Notes: generated by a model from the sequence alone, not told the origin. A stretch of 64,000 nucleotides of DNA from Pseudomonas fluorescens (GCF_002837185.1 NZ_KZ477985.1:392167-456166), one strand, 5' to 3'; shown: positions 48,006 to 58,325, counted from the stretch's first letter. Made by a program: numbers and translations.

Positions 48006-51000
48006 TCAGGCCGGAGCCTGGGCGGACGCGCCTGCCGCTGAGAGGTCGAGAGGGGCTGTTTGCGGCGCTGTGGAGGGAATTCCCAGGCGCTCAAGTCGCG
48101 CCGATTGAGCCGGGTTGTGCCTGAGGAAAGCGCCTCCCTTGGGGGATACGTATTTCATCCAGGAGTCGATGTGAAGGCCATTATCAAATGCATATTTCAT
48201 CACTTGCGCTTTTGTGATGGGCGCGGTTCTCGGGACTTCCGGTCGCAGGTACAGCCTGTCCCAGTCCAGAAGGTGTTGATCGGTGATCTTGCTTCTCTTA
48301 CCCGATGGAAGATTGGCCAGCCTTATTGATCGGGTCATGCCTGGCTCGGTCAACTTGCCGCCCTTCGTCACGTACCTTGCCCACACGGTTGGGCTGATAT
48401 GATGGGCCCTGACAAAGGCCTGCGCTGCTTGCGAGGTTTCATCACCCAGGCCTGTCCACGTCTTGAAAAGGTCGTCGGTAAACTTTGCGTACCCTTGTGC
48501 GGGCGCGGGGCCGATTTTGGCTAAACCCGCGGCGTTTATCTCGCCGCTTTGCCTTACATATTTGTTCCAGGTCTTGACTGCGATCGCTCGGCTTTTGAAA
48601 AAATCGGCTGGGTTGAGCGTTGTCAGCGGATTGGCTGACTGGGCATTGGCCGCGACGTGCGCGTTCCAATCCCTGAGAGCAACGGTGACGGTGCTGTCGA
48701 CTTTTGGCCCTCCGCCGGGCACGCGGTTCAACGTGTCCAACTCCCAGCGTTGATTGGCCAGTTTACGCAGCTTGAAAGGCGTGACGCCTGCGCGGGGGGT
48801 GAGTACCGGGGCCACCAGCCCATGGGGGTCGTAGAGCTTGAACGAATTCTGAATCCGAAATACCTGCTCTTTACCCTGCCCATCGGCGGCGCGGACCAAC
48901 CAGGTGGGGGGATTGCTCGGTGTGCGATAGATGCCTGTGCCTTCGGACAACGATGAGCCGGCCGGAATGCCATCCTTGACCACCAGGGCCGGAGACTCTT
49001 GTCGGAAGGCTGACTCATAGGCCGTCAGGTCGGGCTTGCGCGTGTTTCTTGCGGGCCGCAGTAGCATCTGTAACGGCTTGATACCAATACCGGCGGTGCG
49101 AATGGCGCCAGTGACGGTGGTGGTGGCCGTTGCGAACTCGAACAGAACCTGGCCCTTCCCGCCGCGACGTACAATCAACCCTGCAACGCTTTGCCCCACT
49201 TTGCGTAGGGCCTGGACCGTGGTCTTGCCCATTCGGCCCACCCAGCGCAAGGCCGAAGAGGTCAGATGCCCACCCCAGGGGAACCCGCCGAGCACGGTCA
49301 TGACGACTTCAATGCCGAACATCACTTTGTTAAGCGTGGATTGGTAGGCCAATTCCTCATTGGTCACGCTTTCAGTATTGGTTTTGTCCAGCAAGTACAG
49401 GTAATTCTGCCGGTACAAGCCCTCCAGCACATCGCCTGGATGGGCGACCAGGCGATGATTGAGCAAGCGCGTGTTCGCCGGTAAACGTGCCAGCAGGTAA
49501 GCCTGCCAGGCCGAAGTGCGCATCAGCTTGATCAGCTCAGCCTCGCTGGCGACTTCCCTGAGTTCCACGCTGTCGGGCGCATGCGGGGTATAAAGCACCA
49601 GCATTTCATCGACGGCGGTGGAGAGTATCAAAACCCCGTTCACGGTCTGCCCACCGCGCCCCTCGGGCGCGTCGCTGGCGGGATTGAACATCAGGGCATT
49701 GGCGACGATTGCCTGCCCGTCGACCGGTTGGCGTACCTTGGGGTCTGTGGCGGCGAGTACGGCCGCCATCCAGGCGGCGCCTTTGTTTTGAACGGGGTCA
49801 CTGGCCAATACTGTGCTGTAGGCATCCGGACTCAAGCGAGCCAACAAGGCTGCATAGTCCAGGGCGGCCGCCTGGCTCGCCATCCAGGCTTTTTTCACGG
49901 CCGTATCGGTGTGGGGTGCGAGGTGTTTTTTGAGGATGTTCTCGGTGTACTCGTGACCGATATTCAGCTCTTTGACCCACGCTTGGAGGCGCTCCTTGTC
50001 CACGGTGATGACTTCACCTTGGGCGTTACGCAGCCAGTTGCCCTGCGCAGTGGTCAGGTTGGCTTGCAATGTGTCGTCCTCTGTCCAGGATAAGCTCCTG
50101 CTCCATGGCTTGTTGTTTTGCAGCAGCAGGTTGGTCAGGCTGACGCGACTTGGCACCACTCGTTCATGCACTGAGCCAAAACCGGCACCGGCACTGATAC
50201 GGGTTCGCGTGGTACGGATGACCATCGTCTGGTCCGGGTCAATGTCCTGTGCGCGATGGTCTGGCAGCAACGCGCGTATCTTCAACAGCACCCGTTGCCT
50301 GGCGTACCCGGCCAGTGTGGGAATCAGCGCGTGCCACTGTTTGCTCAGTTCGTTCTGTTTCTCGTCCGCGCTGCGCAGGTGGTCTTGCAGCGCCTTCTGG
50401 TCCGCTGGGCTCAGGCGCTTCTCCCAGTCCGGTCGCCAATGCTCCAACAGCCGCTGGTTGCGTGCCACAAAGGGCTCTGCCATGTCCAACAGCTCGACCA
50501 GTTCTACACGGCCATTGCTCTGCGGATCGGGTTCACCCTCGGCCAGGCCCAGGATGGCTTCGATGTCGGACTGCTGCTTGTCCAGTAACGCTTGAATGTT
50601 GTCGGCGACAAAATCACTGGCTATCGGTGCAAAGGTGTTGCGCAGGTCACTGCCCCATAACCCGGTTTTGCCGCGCAGTACCAACAGCGGCACGCTGGCG
50701 ATCAATAATCTGCCCGTGTCGTCACCGGCGTCGATGCGGGCCTTCAGGGTGTCGTGCAGTGTTTGCAGGGTGGCAAATTCTTCAAAGCCCTGGCTCGGGG
50801 TAAACAGCACGACCGTACCCTCTCCAGCTTTATGGGTACTGAGATTTTTATGACCATTGGGCCAATGGGGATGTACCGGGCTGGAGCCGTCGCTGGAGGT
50901 CAGGACGAAGCTGCCGGCCAGGCGTACGCCCTGTGCATCACCGGTGTTCAGCGTTAATTGATACACCCCTGGGCGGTTTCCGTGGCTGAAGCGGGCTTCA

Positions 51001-52850
51001 CGACGGGCCAGGGTTGGGCATTGCAGCACGCGATCAATCAACCGTCTGGCCTGCGGGCTCAACGTATTGTCGGCCATGCCCAGGCGCGCCTGCACATCCA
51101 GGGCTTGACGGTGCACCTCTATCAATCTGGCTTGTGGGCAGGCCAATTCAGGCGCTATGGGCGTGTGCCAGTAAGTGGTGATGTGTGCGCTCAACGTGGC
51201 CAGCAGGGTTTGCGCCAGGGCTGTGAGTGTACCGGTATACGCGATCTGGTCGGCAGCACTGAAGGCTGTGGCGCTGCTGAAGACACCTTCGGTGTGATTC
51301 GCTTGTTCCTGGGGTTCATCTTCCCAGCGTAATAAAGCGCAAAGCGCCTCCAACAGGCTTTGCGAAGATTCAAAATGGCGCTGACCGTCGCTGTCGGTGC
51401 GGTAGCGGTTGACATATAAACCGGTTTCTTGGGCCTGTTGTGGGAAGGTCTCCTTGAGCAGGGCTGACAACACACCCTCCAGCGAAGGATGTTTGTCGGG
51501 GGCCAGTACGTACTCGATCTGCTGGTTGAGTGAGTGCCAAAGCTGTATCAACTGCGCCTGCTGTTCAGGGTCCGGCGGTGTGTGGGCGAGGGCCGGCAGG
51601 GTCGTCGGGTCTACCGCTGCAGGCACGCGGGCGTTCAAGCTCGGGCTGCCTTTGAGCGGCAGTGCCAGGGGGGCGCCCAGCGCGGCCGCCAGTGTGTCAA
51701 ACCGGGTAGGGGTGGCGCTGAAGGCTTGATCGATATCGGCCTCTTGCTGGTCACGCTGGGCTTGCAGGCACGCCCTGAATACGGGGCCGGTGATCGGCGT
51801 GTAGCGCAGGTTCTGCCCACTGCGTAACCCTTCGTCCACAAGGCGCCGCTGGCTGAGTGCAATGTTGGTGAGCAGACGGCCTTTTTCGGCACCTGCCACC
51901 AGGCGTCTGCGCAGGGTGTTCTCCATGGTGGAGAACTGCTCGAATACCTCAACGCCCAATTGCGGGGTGTAGAGGACCGTCGGGCGCGTGCCGTGCAGTC
52001 GCTCGGTGAGTACGAAGCAGCCGTTCAGCGCCGCCGACCAGTCGGGCTGGCCCGTCGAGTACAACGTGATCGCCACCACCTGCGGGCGTGTGGCGGTGCC
52101 CGAGGTCTCATGGAGCACCAGGTTGTCGATCAGCTGCCGGCCCTCGGTGTACACCTTCAGGTGGGCCTTGGCTGCGGCAACGTCCGTCAGGGCTTGAGTG
52201 TCCGTGGGCTTTTCCTGCAACGCCTGCTCGGCCTGGGCGACCTCTTGCAGGGCGTCGTAGGTGGTCAGATCCGACTCAAGTACAAACACGATGCGTTGTT
52301 TTTGACTGATGGCTTCGGACACGCTGAGGGCGCCGGTGGCTGCCTGGGCAGACGTCCAGAACACGTCGAGCTCGCGCAAGTAGAGCGCCTGGCTGTCGTG
52401 TTGCAGGTTGCTGATCAGTTGATTGAAGGCCGTGACTTCAAGGGCTGATAGTTCGCCGTCGCGACCAGCGTCGTGAGCGCGTGAGTAGAAGCCCACTGCC
52501 TGCTCGACTACGCCGGTTTGCGGTTCCTTGGCATGCTCGGTCGGTATTTTTCCGGTGGCAATAGCCTCTTGCAGGACCTGGGTCAGATTACGCGTGCGGG
52601 TGACCCGGGGCTTTGGTTCGAGGCGGTCTGGAGCGTCCGTCGTCGGGCTGTCGTACACATACTCGTTCAGAAAAACTGCATCGGGATCAAGCGGGGTGTC
52701 GGGCACAAGGTCGGCCAGTGCCTGGCGCAAATGGGCGGCCATCAGCGTGGCGAAGTCCGGCTGGGCATCGAGCAGATGCTCAATGGCCGTGAGACATACC
52801 GGTAACCGACGTAGCAGGTCTTCGGTTGGCGGAAGGGGCAGTGACGACAT
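48006..52850 (-). CDS. Giant dermonecrotic-toxin-type protein without NEL domain
   Basis: This 1614-residue protein is related to the N-terminal parts of the flanking toxins. Three degenerate copies of one module are visible: GCFVLTERLHGTRPTVLYTP at about residues 275-345, GSFVLTSSDG with VVLFTPSQGFEEF at about 645-725, and GVLILSTAVDEMLVLYTP at about 1068-1140. The last 230 residues contain three units with WNKYVRQSG, WARYVTKGG and WMKYVSPKGG. A short hydrophobic stretch (VMFGIEVVMTVLGGFPWGG) lies near residue 1210. There is no LRR or CxD motif. No signal peptide is seen. It lies in the same direction between the two NEL genes and could be a partner or an independent toxin. Confidence 0.8.
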   Translation of the reverse strand: MSSLPLPPTEDLLRRLPVCLTAIEHLLDAQPDFATLMAAHLRQALADLVPDTPLDPDAVFLNEYVYDSPTTDAPDRLEPKPRVTRTRNLTQVLQEAIATGKIPTEHAKEPQTGVVEQAVGFYSRAHDAGRDGELSALEVTAFNQLISNLQHDSQALYLRELDVFWTSAQAATGALSVSEAISQKQRIVFVLESDLTTYDALQEVAQAEQALQEKPTDTQALTDVAAAKAHLKVYTEGRQLIDNLVLHETSGTATRPQVVAITLYSTGQPDWSAALNGCFVLTERLHGTRPTVLYTPQLGVEVFEQFSTMENTLRRRLVAGAEKGRLLTNIALSQRRLVDEGLRSGQNLRYTPITGPVFRACLQAQRDQQEADIDQAFSATPTRFDTLAAALGAPLALPLKGSPSLNARVPAAVDPTTLPALAHTPPDPEQQAQLIQLWHSLNQQIEYVLAPDKHPSLEGVLSALLKETFPQQAQETGLYVNRYRTDSDGQRHFESSQSLLEALCALLRWEDEPQEQANHTEGVFSSATAFSAADQIAYTGTLTALAQTLLATLSAHITTYWHTPIAPELACPQARLIEVHRQALDVQARLGMADNTLSPQARRLIDRVLQCPTLARREARFSHGNRPGVYQLTLNTGDAQGVRLAGSFVLTSSDGSSPVHPHWPNGHKNLSTHKAGEGTVVLFTPSQGFEEFATLQTLHDTLKARIDAGDDTGRLLIASVPLLVLRGKTGLWGSDLRNTFAPIASDFVADNIQALLDKQQSDIEAILGLAEGEPDPQSNGRVELVELLDMAEPFVARNQRLLEHWRPDWEKRLSPADQKALQDHLRSADEKQNELSKQWHALIPTLAGYARQRVLLKIRALLPDHRAQDIDPDQTMVIRTTRTRISAGAGFGSVHERVVPSRVSLTNLLLQNNKPWSRSLSWTEDDTLQANLTTAQGNWLRNAQGEVITVDKERLQAWVKELNIGHEYTENILKKHLAPHTDTAVKKAWMASQAAALDYAALLARLSPDAYSTVLASDPVQNKGAAWMAAVLAATDPKVRQPVDGQAIVANALMFNPASDAPEGRGGQTVNGVLILSTAVDEMLVLYTPHAPDSVELREVASEAELIKLMRTSAWQAYLLARLPANTRLLNHRLVAHPGDVLEGLYRQNYLYLLDKTNTESVTNEELAYQSTLNKVMFGIEVVMTVLGGFPWGGHLTSSALRWVGRMGKTTVQALRKVGQSVAGLIVRRGGKGQVLFEFATATTTVTGAIRTAGIGIKPLQMLLRPARNTRKPDLTAYESAFRQESPALVVKDGIPAGSSLSEGTGIYRTPSNPPTWLVRAADGQGKEQVFRIQNSFKLYDPHGLVAPVLTPRAGVTPFKLRKLANQRWELDTLNRVPGGGPKVDSTVTVALRDWNAHVAANAQSANPLTTLNPADFFKSRAIAVKTWNKYVRQSGEINAAGLAKIGPAPAQGYAKFTDDLFKTWTGLGDETSQAAQAFVRAHHISPTVWARYVTKGGKLTEPGMTRSIRLANLPSGKRSKITDQHLLDWDRLYLRPEVPRTAPITKAQVMKYAFDNGLHIDSWMKYVSPKGGAFLRHNPAQSARLERLGIPSTAPQTAPLDLSAAGASAQAPA

Positions 52851-53032
52851 AACCTGGGTTTCCTGTAGAGAGAGGGTGACGGCACCCCGCGTGAATCGAA
52901 CAATCGACTCGACCTACACTACTTACCCAGGGTAATGCAGCGGCCATACATAACCATTGCATGGGCCTTTCATCTCTGCGTTGAGCTGAGGTTTTTGCAG
53001 GTACCAGGGGCACGCCTGGTGCCTGCTGAGGG

Positions 53033-56000
53033 TCAAAACCCGACGGCAACCATGGCCTCACGAGTCAGGCGGCGGCCCAGTTCCTGTTCGTCGTAGAAAC
53101 TCTTGAGAAACAGGCTCAAGTACCGTTCTTCCGTCATAGGCTCGCCGGTCAGGACTTGCTCATGGGCGACATTCAGTGCGTCTGCCAGGTCGAGCAGACG
53201 CTGTCGGAGTTCGGTGCTGGTGGTCGAACTTTTGCGCGCCGGTGGCAGTTGTTCATGGGCGGCCCAAGCCTGTTGAGCCAGGCGCAAATCGTCGATGCTT
53301 TCACTGGCCTGTTCATGCTGGCATTTGATCTGTCGGAACGCCTCGGGACGGGTATTGAGCAAATAGTCGCGCCAGAAATACTGCTCAAGCATCTGGTTCA
53401 CCAGCCCATCGCCTTGCTCCTCCTCGATGACCTTGTCGTAGGCATTGGCCAGTTGCCAGGCTGCGACATCGCCGGCATCGCGGTATAGCATGTGGTCCGC
53501 CAACCAAGGCAGATCCAGGCGTTCCTTCAGGCCGGTCTGGTAGGCGCTGTACACTTCGACTTCATCCAGGGTGCCCGGAACACCGTCGACGACTTCGGTG
53601 GTCAGCCGCAACGGGGGGCCTTCGCTGCCATCCTCATTGAGTGCGGGGGTGTTGAGGCGAGTCTGGATATCGTGTCTGGCAATCTGGTTGACCTTGTCCA
53701 GCCGCGCCTTTTGTCTGGCCAGCCGTACCAGCGCACCGGTGCGGGCTTGAGGAGTGGGCTCGCGCCATGCCTCCAGCTTCATGGCTTCGATCCCCATGGC
53801 GTTGAACAGCTGGGCGCCCGCATCGGCGCAGTGGGTCGGCATGGCGCTCAGGTTGAACAGCGCAGTACGGGTTTGCTCGTCACTGTCGGCGGCCCTTAGC
53901 AGGCGCAAGACATTGGTGCGCAATTGTCTGAGGTTCTGGTTGTAGCGCGCCAGATCTTCCGGGTCGTGGACGATGTCGGGGGCGGGTTGTCGCTGGCTTC
54001 TGATGACTTCAAAAAAACCCTGTGAGCCATGTTCCCGTTCGAGATCGTCCCAGATTTCCTGCCATCCCTGGCGTAGTTCGGGTGTCAGGTGTTCGAACCA
54101 GAATTGACTGTCCAGCTTGCCTCGGGGGGGATAGGTGCGATAAGGATCCAGGCCCGCGGCGCGCCGGTAACTGACCAGCCGATCCTCGGCGTCTTGCTCC
54201 AGCTTGTTGTTGTCCAGGCGTGCCCGTGTCACCAGTTCGGCTTGCGCCGAGCCGGGTTCGACGATCGGTACCTGGGTGATCGGTGTATTCAGCAAATTCA
54301 GGTTGAAGTCGGGAGAACGGGGCAGCTCGAACAGCCCTATGGGCCAATCGCGGATTTGCGTGTTGTTGAGCGCCAGTATGCGCAATTCCGGCATGCGGCT
54401 GATGTCCGCCGGTGTGATCAAGTGTTCATTGTGCGAAAGGATCAATACCCTCAGGTGGTGTAATTGCCTGAGGTGTTCCAGGTTCTGCGCTCGCCAGCGA
54501 ATCGGGTTTTCGGACAGGCCCAGATGGGTGAGTCGACGCATACCGCTGATGGCCGATGGAAAAGTCTTCAGGTGCTTGCCGGTGATATCCAGCATACGCA
54601 GGTTAGGGAAATTGTGCAGGAACGGGCTGTCGGCATCAGTGAAGTCGGTGCCTGCCAGGTTGAGGTTGGTGATGTGGTTCAACGCGGTATCCAATCGGGG
54701 GAAGTTTTGCACAAACCCGTAGATGGTTTCTCCACGCAGGTCCAGTTCACTGCCCACTCGGCGTTCGCCGAAATCCGTTTCGTACCCCTTGGCCGATTGC
54801 TCCCAACTGCTCTGTATGAGCGCAGTCACTCGCTTCCTGAACAACTGCTCCGGGAGTGTTGCGCGACGTCTTTGAGTGCCGGCAGCCGGCAGCCCCTGCC
54901 AATGGTTGAGTGCCTTGAGCAGGTGCTTTTTCTCGGTTTCAAGCTCAGTGAGCAGACGCTGTCCCTCGGCCGAGTCCAGCGACAGGGCATAGGCCGCTAC
55001 ATCTTCTTCGCAAAGCGTCGGATACAGCGACTTGAGGCGCTCGTCTACGCTGGCGCGCCCCAGTCTACGGCGCAGGGCGCTGAACATCGGCTTTTGCAGC
55101 AGATCTCGGATCTCAAGGGGGGCGACGCTGAAGACCGGCGGTTCGGCCAACACCGTGCGGCGTTCGGCAGGTGGTTGCAGGGTGCGTGTGAGCCACTGGC
55201 GCAACGCCTCGCCATCACCCGGCGCGAAGCCCAGGGTGCCACGGGGTAGGGCTTGTAGCACGGCTTCATACAAGTCCAAGGTGCTAGCGACGCCGGCTTC
55301 ATGGCGTGCGTATTGCCCAGGCGCTGTGCGTACCAGCAGCGCATCGGTCGCCGCCTCGTCCGGACCGACCTGGCAACGCAGGTGCCCGCTGGGCACTTGC
55401 TCGCGGATGCTCAAGCGCAGGTTGGCGAACGCGTCACTGTGGATTCTCACCGCGTTGAGCAGCAGTCGTTCGGTATCGGGTGTGGGCGCGTTGCCCGGGT
55501 AGAAACCTTCGTAGGCGTGGGTGGTTCGCGCTTCGAACTGTAATTCCCTGGCCTGATGCTTGAGCCGTAGCGGCAAGCGCTTCTCGTCGTTCATCAACTG
55601 CACTTCCGCCGGGCGGGCCTGGTTGAGTATCACTCGGGCCAGGCTGTCGGGCAGCTCGGGGAACTGGCGTTGCAGCAGCAACCCGTGGGCGCTGTTTGAC
55701 TGGCGTTTGAAACCGTACAGGTGCTCGAAGATATCGTCCTTGCGTGTGGCGACGTAACGGCTCAGCTGTTCACGCAGGGTTTGCGCCCGCGCCTCATTGT
55801 CGGCGGGCAAGGGCTTGCCGAGTACAGCGGTAAGCTCGGCGTTGTCCAGAAAGTCTACGATTCGTGGGGTTAACCGGCCTGCCAATAACGCTTCACGGCT
55901 GATGGCCAGCGTCGACTCCTGTGTTGCCTGCATTGCGCCATGGTGCATCGGCTCGCCGCTCAGGTCGGCTGCTTCGAACACCGCGATGGCTTTATCGACC

Positions 56001-58111
56001 GGCCAGCCAGGCATTCGCGTTACCATGTCGGCGGACCAATAAGCGGCTTCACCGTTGTCGGCGGACGGTTCACTGAGCGTGTCGATGTGCTGTCGCAGTT
56101 CGAAGCGATTCAGGGTATCGGTCAATAGCGGCGGCGGTGCCTGGTTTTCGGCGTACATATGCCTCAGCGCGCCGGGTTCGGTGCCACTGATATCGCCTAA
56201 CTGCTGCAGGCGTGCAGGTGGCCAGGTGGCGGTGACGGGGCTCAGGCGCTGGAGCAGTTGTGAGTCGTCCCAGGCCCTGGGTTCTTCGCCCTCCAGCATC
56301 ACGGCACCCTGACCGTTAAGCACCACCTCGGGACGATAGGCGTGCGGGCGTTGTGGATGGGCGATCCGGTGCCGGCCAGTGTCGGGTTCCTGGCTGACCT
56401 CGTAATGTTTGTTCTCCAGGCGCAGGATTTTTTTGCCGGCGTGCCAGTGAAACCCTTGGGCATCGGGTTTCGAGTCGGGGGCCAGGGTTACGGCTTTTTG
56501 TTCATAGGGGCTCAAGTCCGCATGCCACAAACGGGTTTTGCCATCAGCCAGCGTCACAGGCTTCAAACCCTCGACAAAGGCGGACAGCTTGAGATGGGCC
56601 AGGTGCCCGGCGGCACCGAATGCGATCAGCTGCACCACGTTCTCCGTGACCCCGACCACATGTTCAATGGCCTCCAGCCCTCGGCCTTCGGCCCAATCCA
56701 ACAGCCCTTCGAACACTTCGTCCGCGAGTTGATAAGCGGTGTAGGCCAGCATCAATTCGCCCAGAAACGGAACGAAGGGGGTCACCACTAGCAGCGCCGC
56801 GTTGAGAATATCCGAGAGGATTTTTTCCAGATTATCCCACCAGGCCCAACGTGCCATGCGGTCCGCGTAGGCGGTTGCGATCGCAAGTTCACGGGCATCG
56901 TTGAGGATTTTATTGAGGCTTTGCTGATACAGATGCTCCCACAGTGGCGTGCGCACACGCGTCCCGCTGAACTGCAGGTTGGGGTTATCGAGGGGCGTGT
57001 CACGCCAGGTCGGCTGTGGATCGCCGGGCGCGCGCTGATGCCATTTCACCTGGCTCAAACGCGTGTCCAACTGGCTGAAAAAGTGCCCCTGGTACTGATG
57101 CTCGACAAACCGGCTGAAAAATTGCTGATAGTCGGGCTGGCGCAGTTGCCCCGTCAGTGCCTGCATGAACGCAACCGTCGAGGGATAGCGCTTGAGTGGG
57201 TGCTGCGGGTCATCCGGAATATAGGCGATCACGGGCGTTGCCTGGCGACTGACTTCCAGGTCGGCGGCAATCAGCACCACGCCGGTCAAGGTGGCGTCCA
57301 TCAGGCTGAGGTCATGGCAGTGCGCGGCCTTGCCGTCGAGCGTCAGGTGTTGCTGGCCCTTGATCAAACCCGTGATCAACGCATGATCCAACGCCTGGAT
57401 ATCGCCCTTGATCAACGCCATGCGCGCGGCCACCGTGAGGGCGGCCTGCTGGTTGAGCATCACCCGGGCGCGCAGCACGCCCTCGACCACCGGGGCGGTG
57501 CGGCCGAGATAGTTCTCAAGATGCTGTTGGTACTGGGCGCCGATGTCCAGGTTGCGAACCAGCGCTTTGAACTGCTGGATCGACAGCCGGGCTTTGAGGG
57601 GGAGGACTTCGAAATGACCCAAGGCGTCGGGCAGGGTGATAAATTGCGAATCGGCGGTGAACGCCTCGCTGTCGGCAAAGTTGTGCAGTGCCGCGTCCAG
57701 CAGCGACACCGTGCGGCTTTGCACGCCACCGCCAAAATCCATGACCCACCATGGCCGGTCAGCCGGGGCATAGAGCCGCAGGCAGGTACTGCGGACATCG
57801 ACATCAAGGTTGTACTGCTGTTTCAGCGCGGCTGTTAACAACGGCTCGGCGAAGCCTTTGAGATCGGTGATCGGGGCGAGTTTCTGGTCGACGAGGGTTT
57901 GGGTTTTCCAATGTTCGGCCACCGCGGTTTTCAATAATTGATGCTGGTGGGAGGAGGCACTTTTATACCAGGGCGCAATCGTTTTGCGGCTGGCTTTCAA
58001 AGCGCTGATGCGTGATATCGACAGCTTGGTGACCCAGTCGGGCAAGGCTTCCCGAATGACGTCGTAGTGCTGGCCCTTATCTTCGTGTGTGGCGGGGGCA
58101 ATGGCGGTCAT
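53033..58111 (-). CDS. Giant toxin/effector: dermonecrotic-type domain, LRR, NEL E3 ligase (copy A)
   Basis: This 1692-residue paralogue of copy B has the same order. A dermonecrotic-type N-terminal region includes VVLIAADLEVSRQATPVIAY and IPDDPQHPLKRY. A hydrophobic hairpin, LNAALLVVTPFVPFLGELML, is almost identical to copy B. Leucine-rich repeats at about 1140-1275 include LNHITNLNLAGTDFTDADSP, LRMLDITGKHLKTFPSAISG, LTHLGLSENPI and LRILALNNTQIRDWP. The C-terminal NEL-like domain has Cys1428 in PTHCADAGAQLFNAMG (CxD). Outside the hairpin the copies are clearly diverged, so the duplication is old. It is the promoter-proximal gene of the island. It has no signal peptide, and no hrp-box-like promoter was found upstream by eye. 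Confidence 0.86.
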   Translation of the reverse strand: MTAIAPATHEDKGQHYDVIREALPDWVTKLSISRISALKASRKTIAPWYKSASSHQHQLLKTAVAEHWKTQTLVDQKLAPITDLKGFAEPLLTAALKQQYNLDVDVRSTCLRLYAPADRPWWVMDFGGGVQSRTVSLLDAALHNFADSEAFTADSQFITLPDALGHFEVLPLKARLSIQQFKALVRNLDIGAQYQQHLENYLGRTAPVVEGVLRARVMLNQQAALTVAARMALIKGDIQALDHALITGLIKGQQHLTLDGKAAHCHDLSLMDATLTGVVLIAADLEVSRQATPVIAYIPDDPQHPLKRYPSTVAFMQALTGQLRQPDYQQFFSRFVEHQYQGHFFSQLDTRLSQVKWHQRAPGDPQPTWRDTPLDNPNLQFSGTRVRTPLWEHLYQQSLNKILNDARELAIATAYADRMARWAWWDNLEKILSDILNAALLVVTPFVPFLGELMLAYTAYQLADEVFEGLLDWAEGRGLEAIEHVVGVTENVVQLIAFGAAGHLAHLKLSAFVEGLKPVTLADGKTRLWHADLSPYEQKAVTLAPDSKPDAQGFHWHAGKKILRLENKHYEVSQEPDTGRHRIAHPQRPHAYRPEVVLNGQGAVMLEGEEPRAWDDSQLLQRLSPVTATWPPARLQQLGDISGTEPGALRHMYAENQAPPPLLTDTLNRFELRQHIDTLSEPSADNGEAAYWSADMVTRMPGWPVDKAIAVFEAADLSGEPMHHGAMQATQESTLAISREALLAGRLTPRIVDFLDNAELTAVLGKPLPADNEARAQTLREQLSRYVATRKDDIFEHLYGFKRQSNSAHGLLLQRQFPELPDSLARVILNQARPAEVQLMNDEKRLPLRLKHQARELQFEARTTHAYEGFYPGNAPTPDTERLLLNAVRIHSDAFANLRLSIREQVPSGHLRCQVGPDEAATDALLVRTAPGQYARHEAGVASTLDLYEAVLQALPRGTLGFAPGDGEALRQWLTRTLQPPAERRTVLAEPPVFSVAPLEIRDLLQKPMFSALRRRLGRASVDERLKSLYPTLCEEDVAAYALSLDSAEGQRLLTELETEKKHLLKALNHWQGLPAAGTQRRRATLPEQLFRKRVTALIQSSWEQSAKGYETDFGERRVGSELDLRGETIYGFVQNFPRLDTALNHITNLNLAGTDFTDADSPFLHNFPNLRMLDITGKHLKTFPSAISGMRRLTHLGLSENPIRWRAQNLEHLRQLHHLRVLILSHNEHLITPADISRMPELRILALNNTQIRDWPIGLFELPRSPDFNLNLLNTPITQVPIVEPGSAQAELVTRARLDNNKLEQDAEDRLVSYRRAAGLDPYRTYPPRGKLDSQFWFEHLTPELRQGWQEIWDDLEREHGSQGFFEVIRSQRQPAPDIVHDPEDLARYNQNLRQLRTNVLRLLRAADSDEQTRTALFNLSAMPTHCADAGAQLFNAMGIEAMKLEAWREPTPQARTGALVRLARQKARLDKVNQIARHDIQTRLNTPALNEDGSEGPPLRLTTEVVDGVPGTLDEVEVYSAYQTGLKERLDLPWLADHMLYRDAGDVAAWQLANAYDKVIEEEQGDGLVNQMLEQYFWRDYLLNTRPEAFRQIKCQHEQASESIDDLRLAQQAWAAHEQLPPARKSSTTSTELRQRLLDLADALNVAHEQVLTGEPMTEERYLSLFLKSFYDEQELGRRLTREAMVAVGF

Positions 58112-58325
58112 GGCGTATTTCTGCAGTGGGGGCGGACACTCAGATTAGGCTCGCGCAAGGGCGCGCCGGGCAGTAACAGTCTATTGATGCTGGGTGCCCG
58201 GCAGGCTGTAGCGTCGATGGCTCTATCACACCGAAGAAATCTGGCATGGCATCGTCAGGCGTTCACTCCTAGCGCGGTGGCCCGACCGGGCGAAGAGTGC
58301 GCGGCCTTTTGCCCGACGCCTGTTT

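Noticed and set aside
47897..48124. Plus-strand frame encoding GESAGE repeats
   Set aside because: It only reads the 12-base minisatellite and the antisense of the giant gene end; no ribosome site.
42404..58111. Toxin-antitoxin or contact-dependent inhibition locus with immunity gene
   Set aside because: No immunity-sized gene follows the toxins, no filamentous haemagglutinin, Rhs or VgrG features are present, and the LRR-NEL layout points to eukaryotic targets.
58112..58325. hrp-box (type III regulon promoter) upstream of NEL copy A
   Set aside because: No GGAACC with a correctly spaced CCAC was found by eye on the coding strand, here or in the gap 52851-53032.
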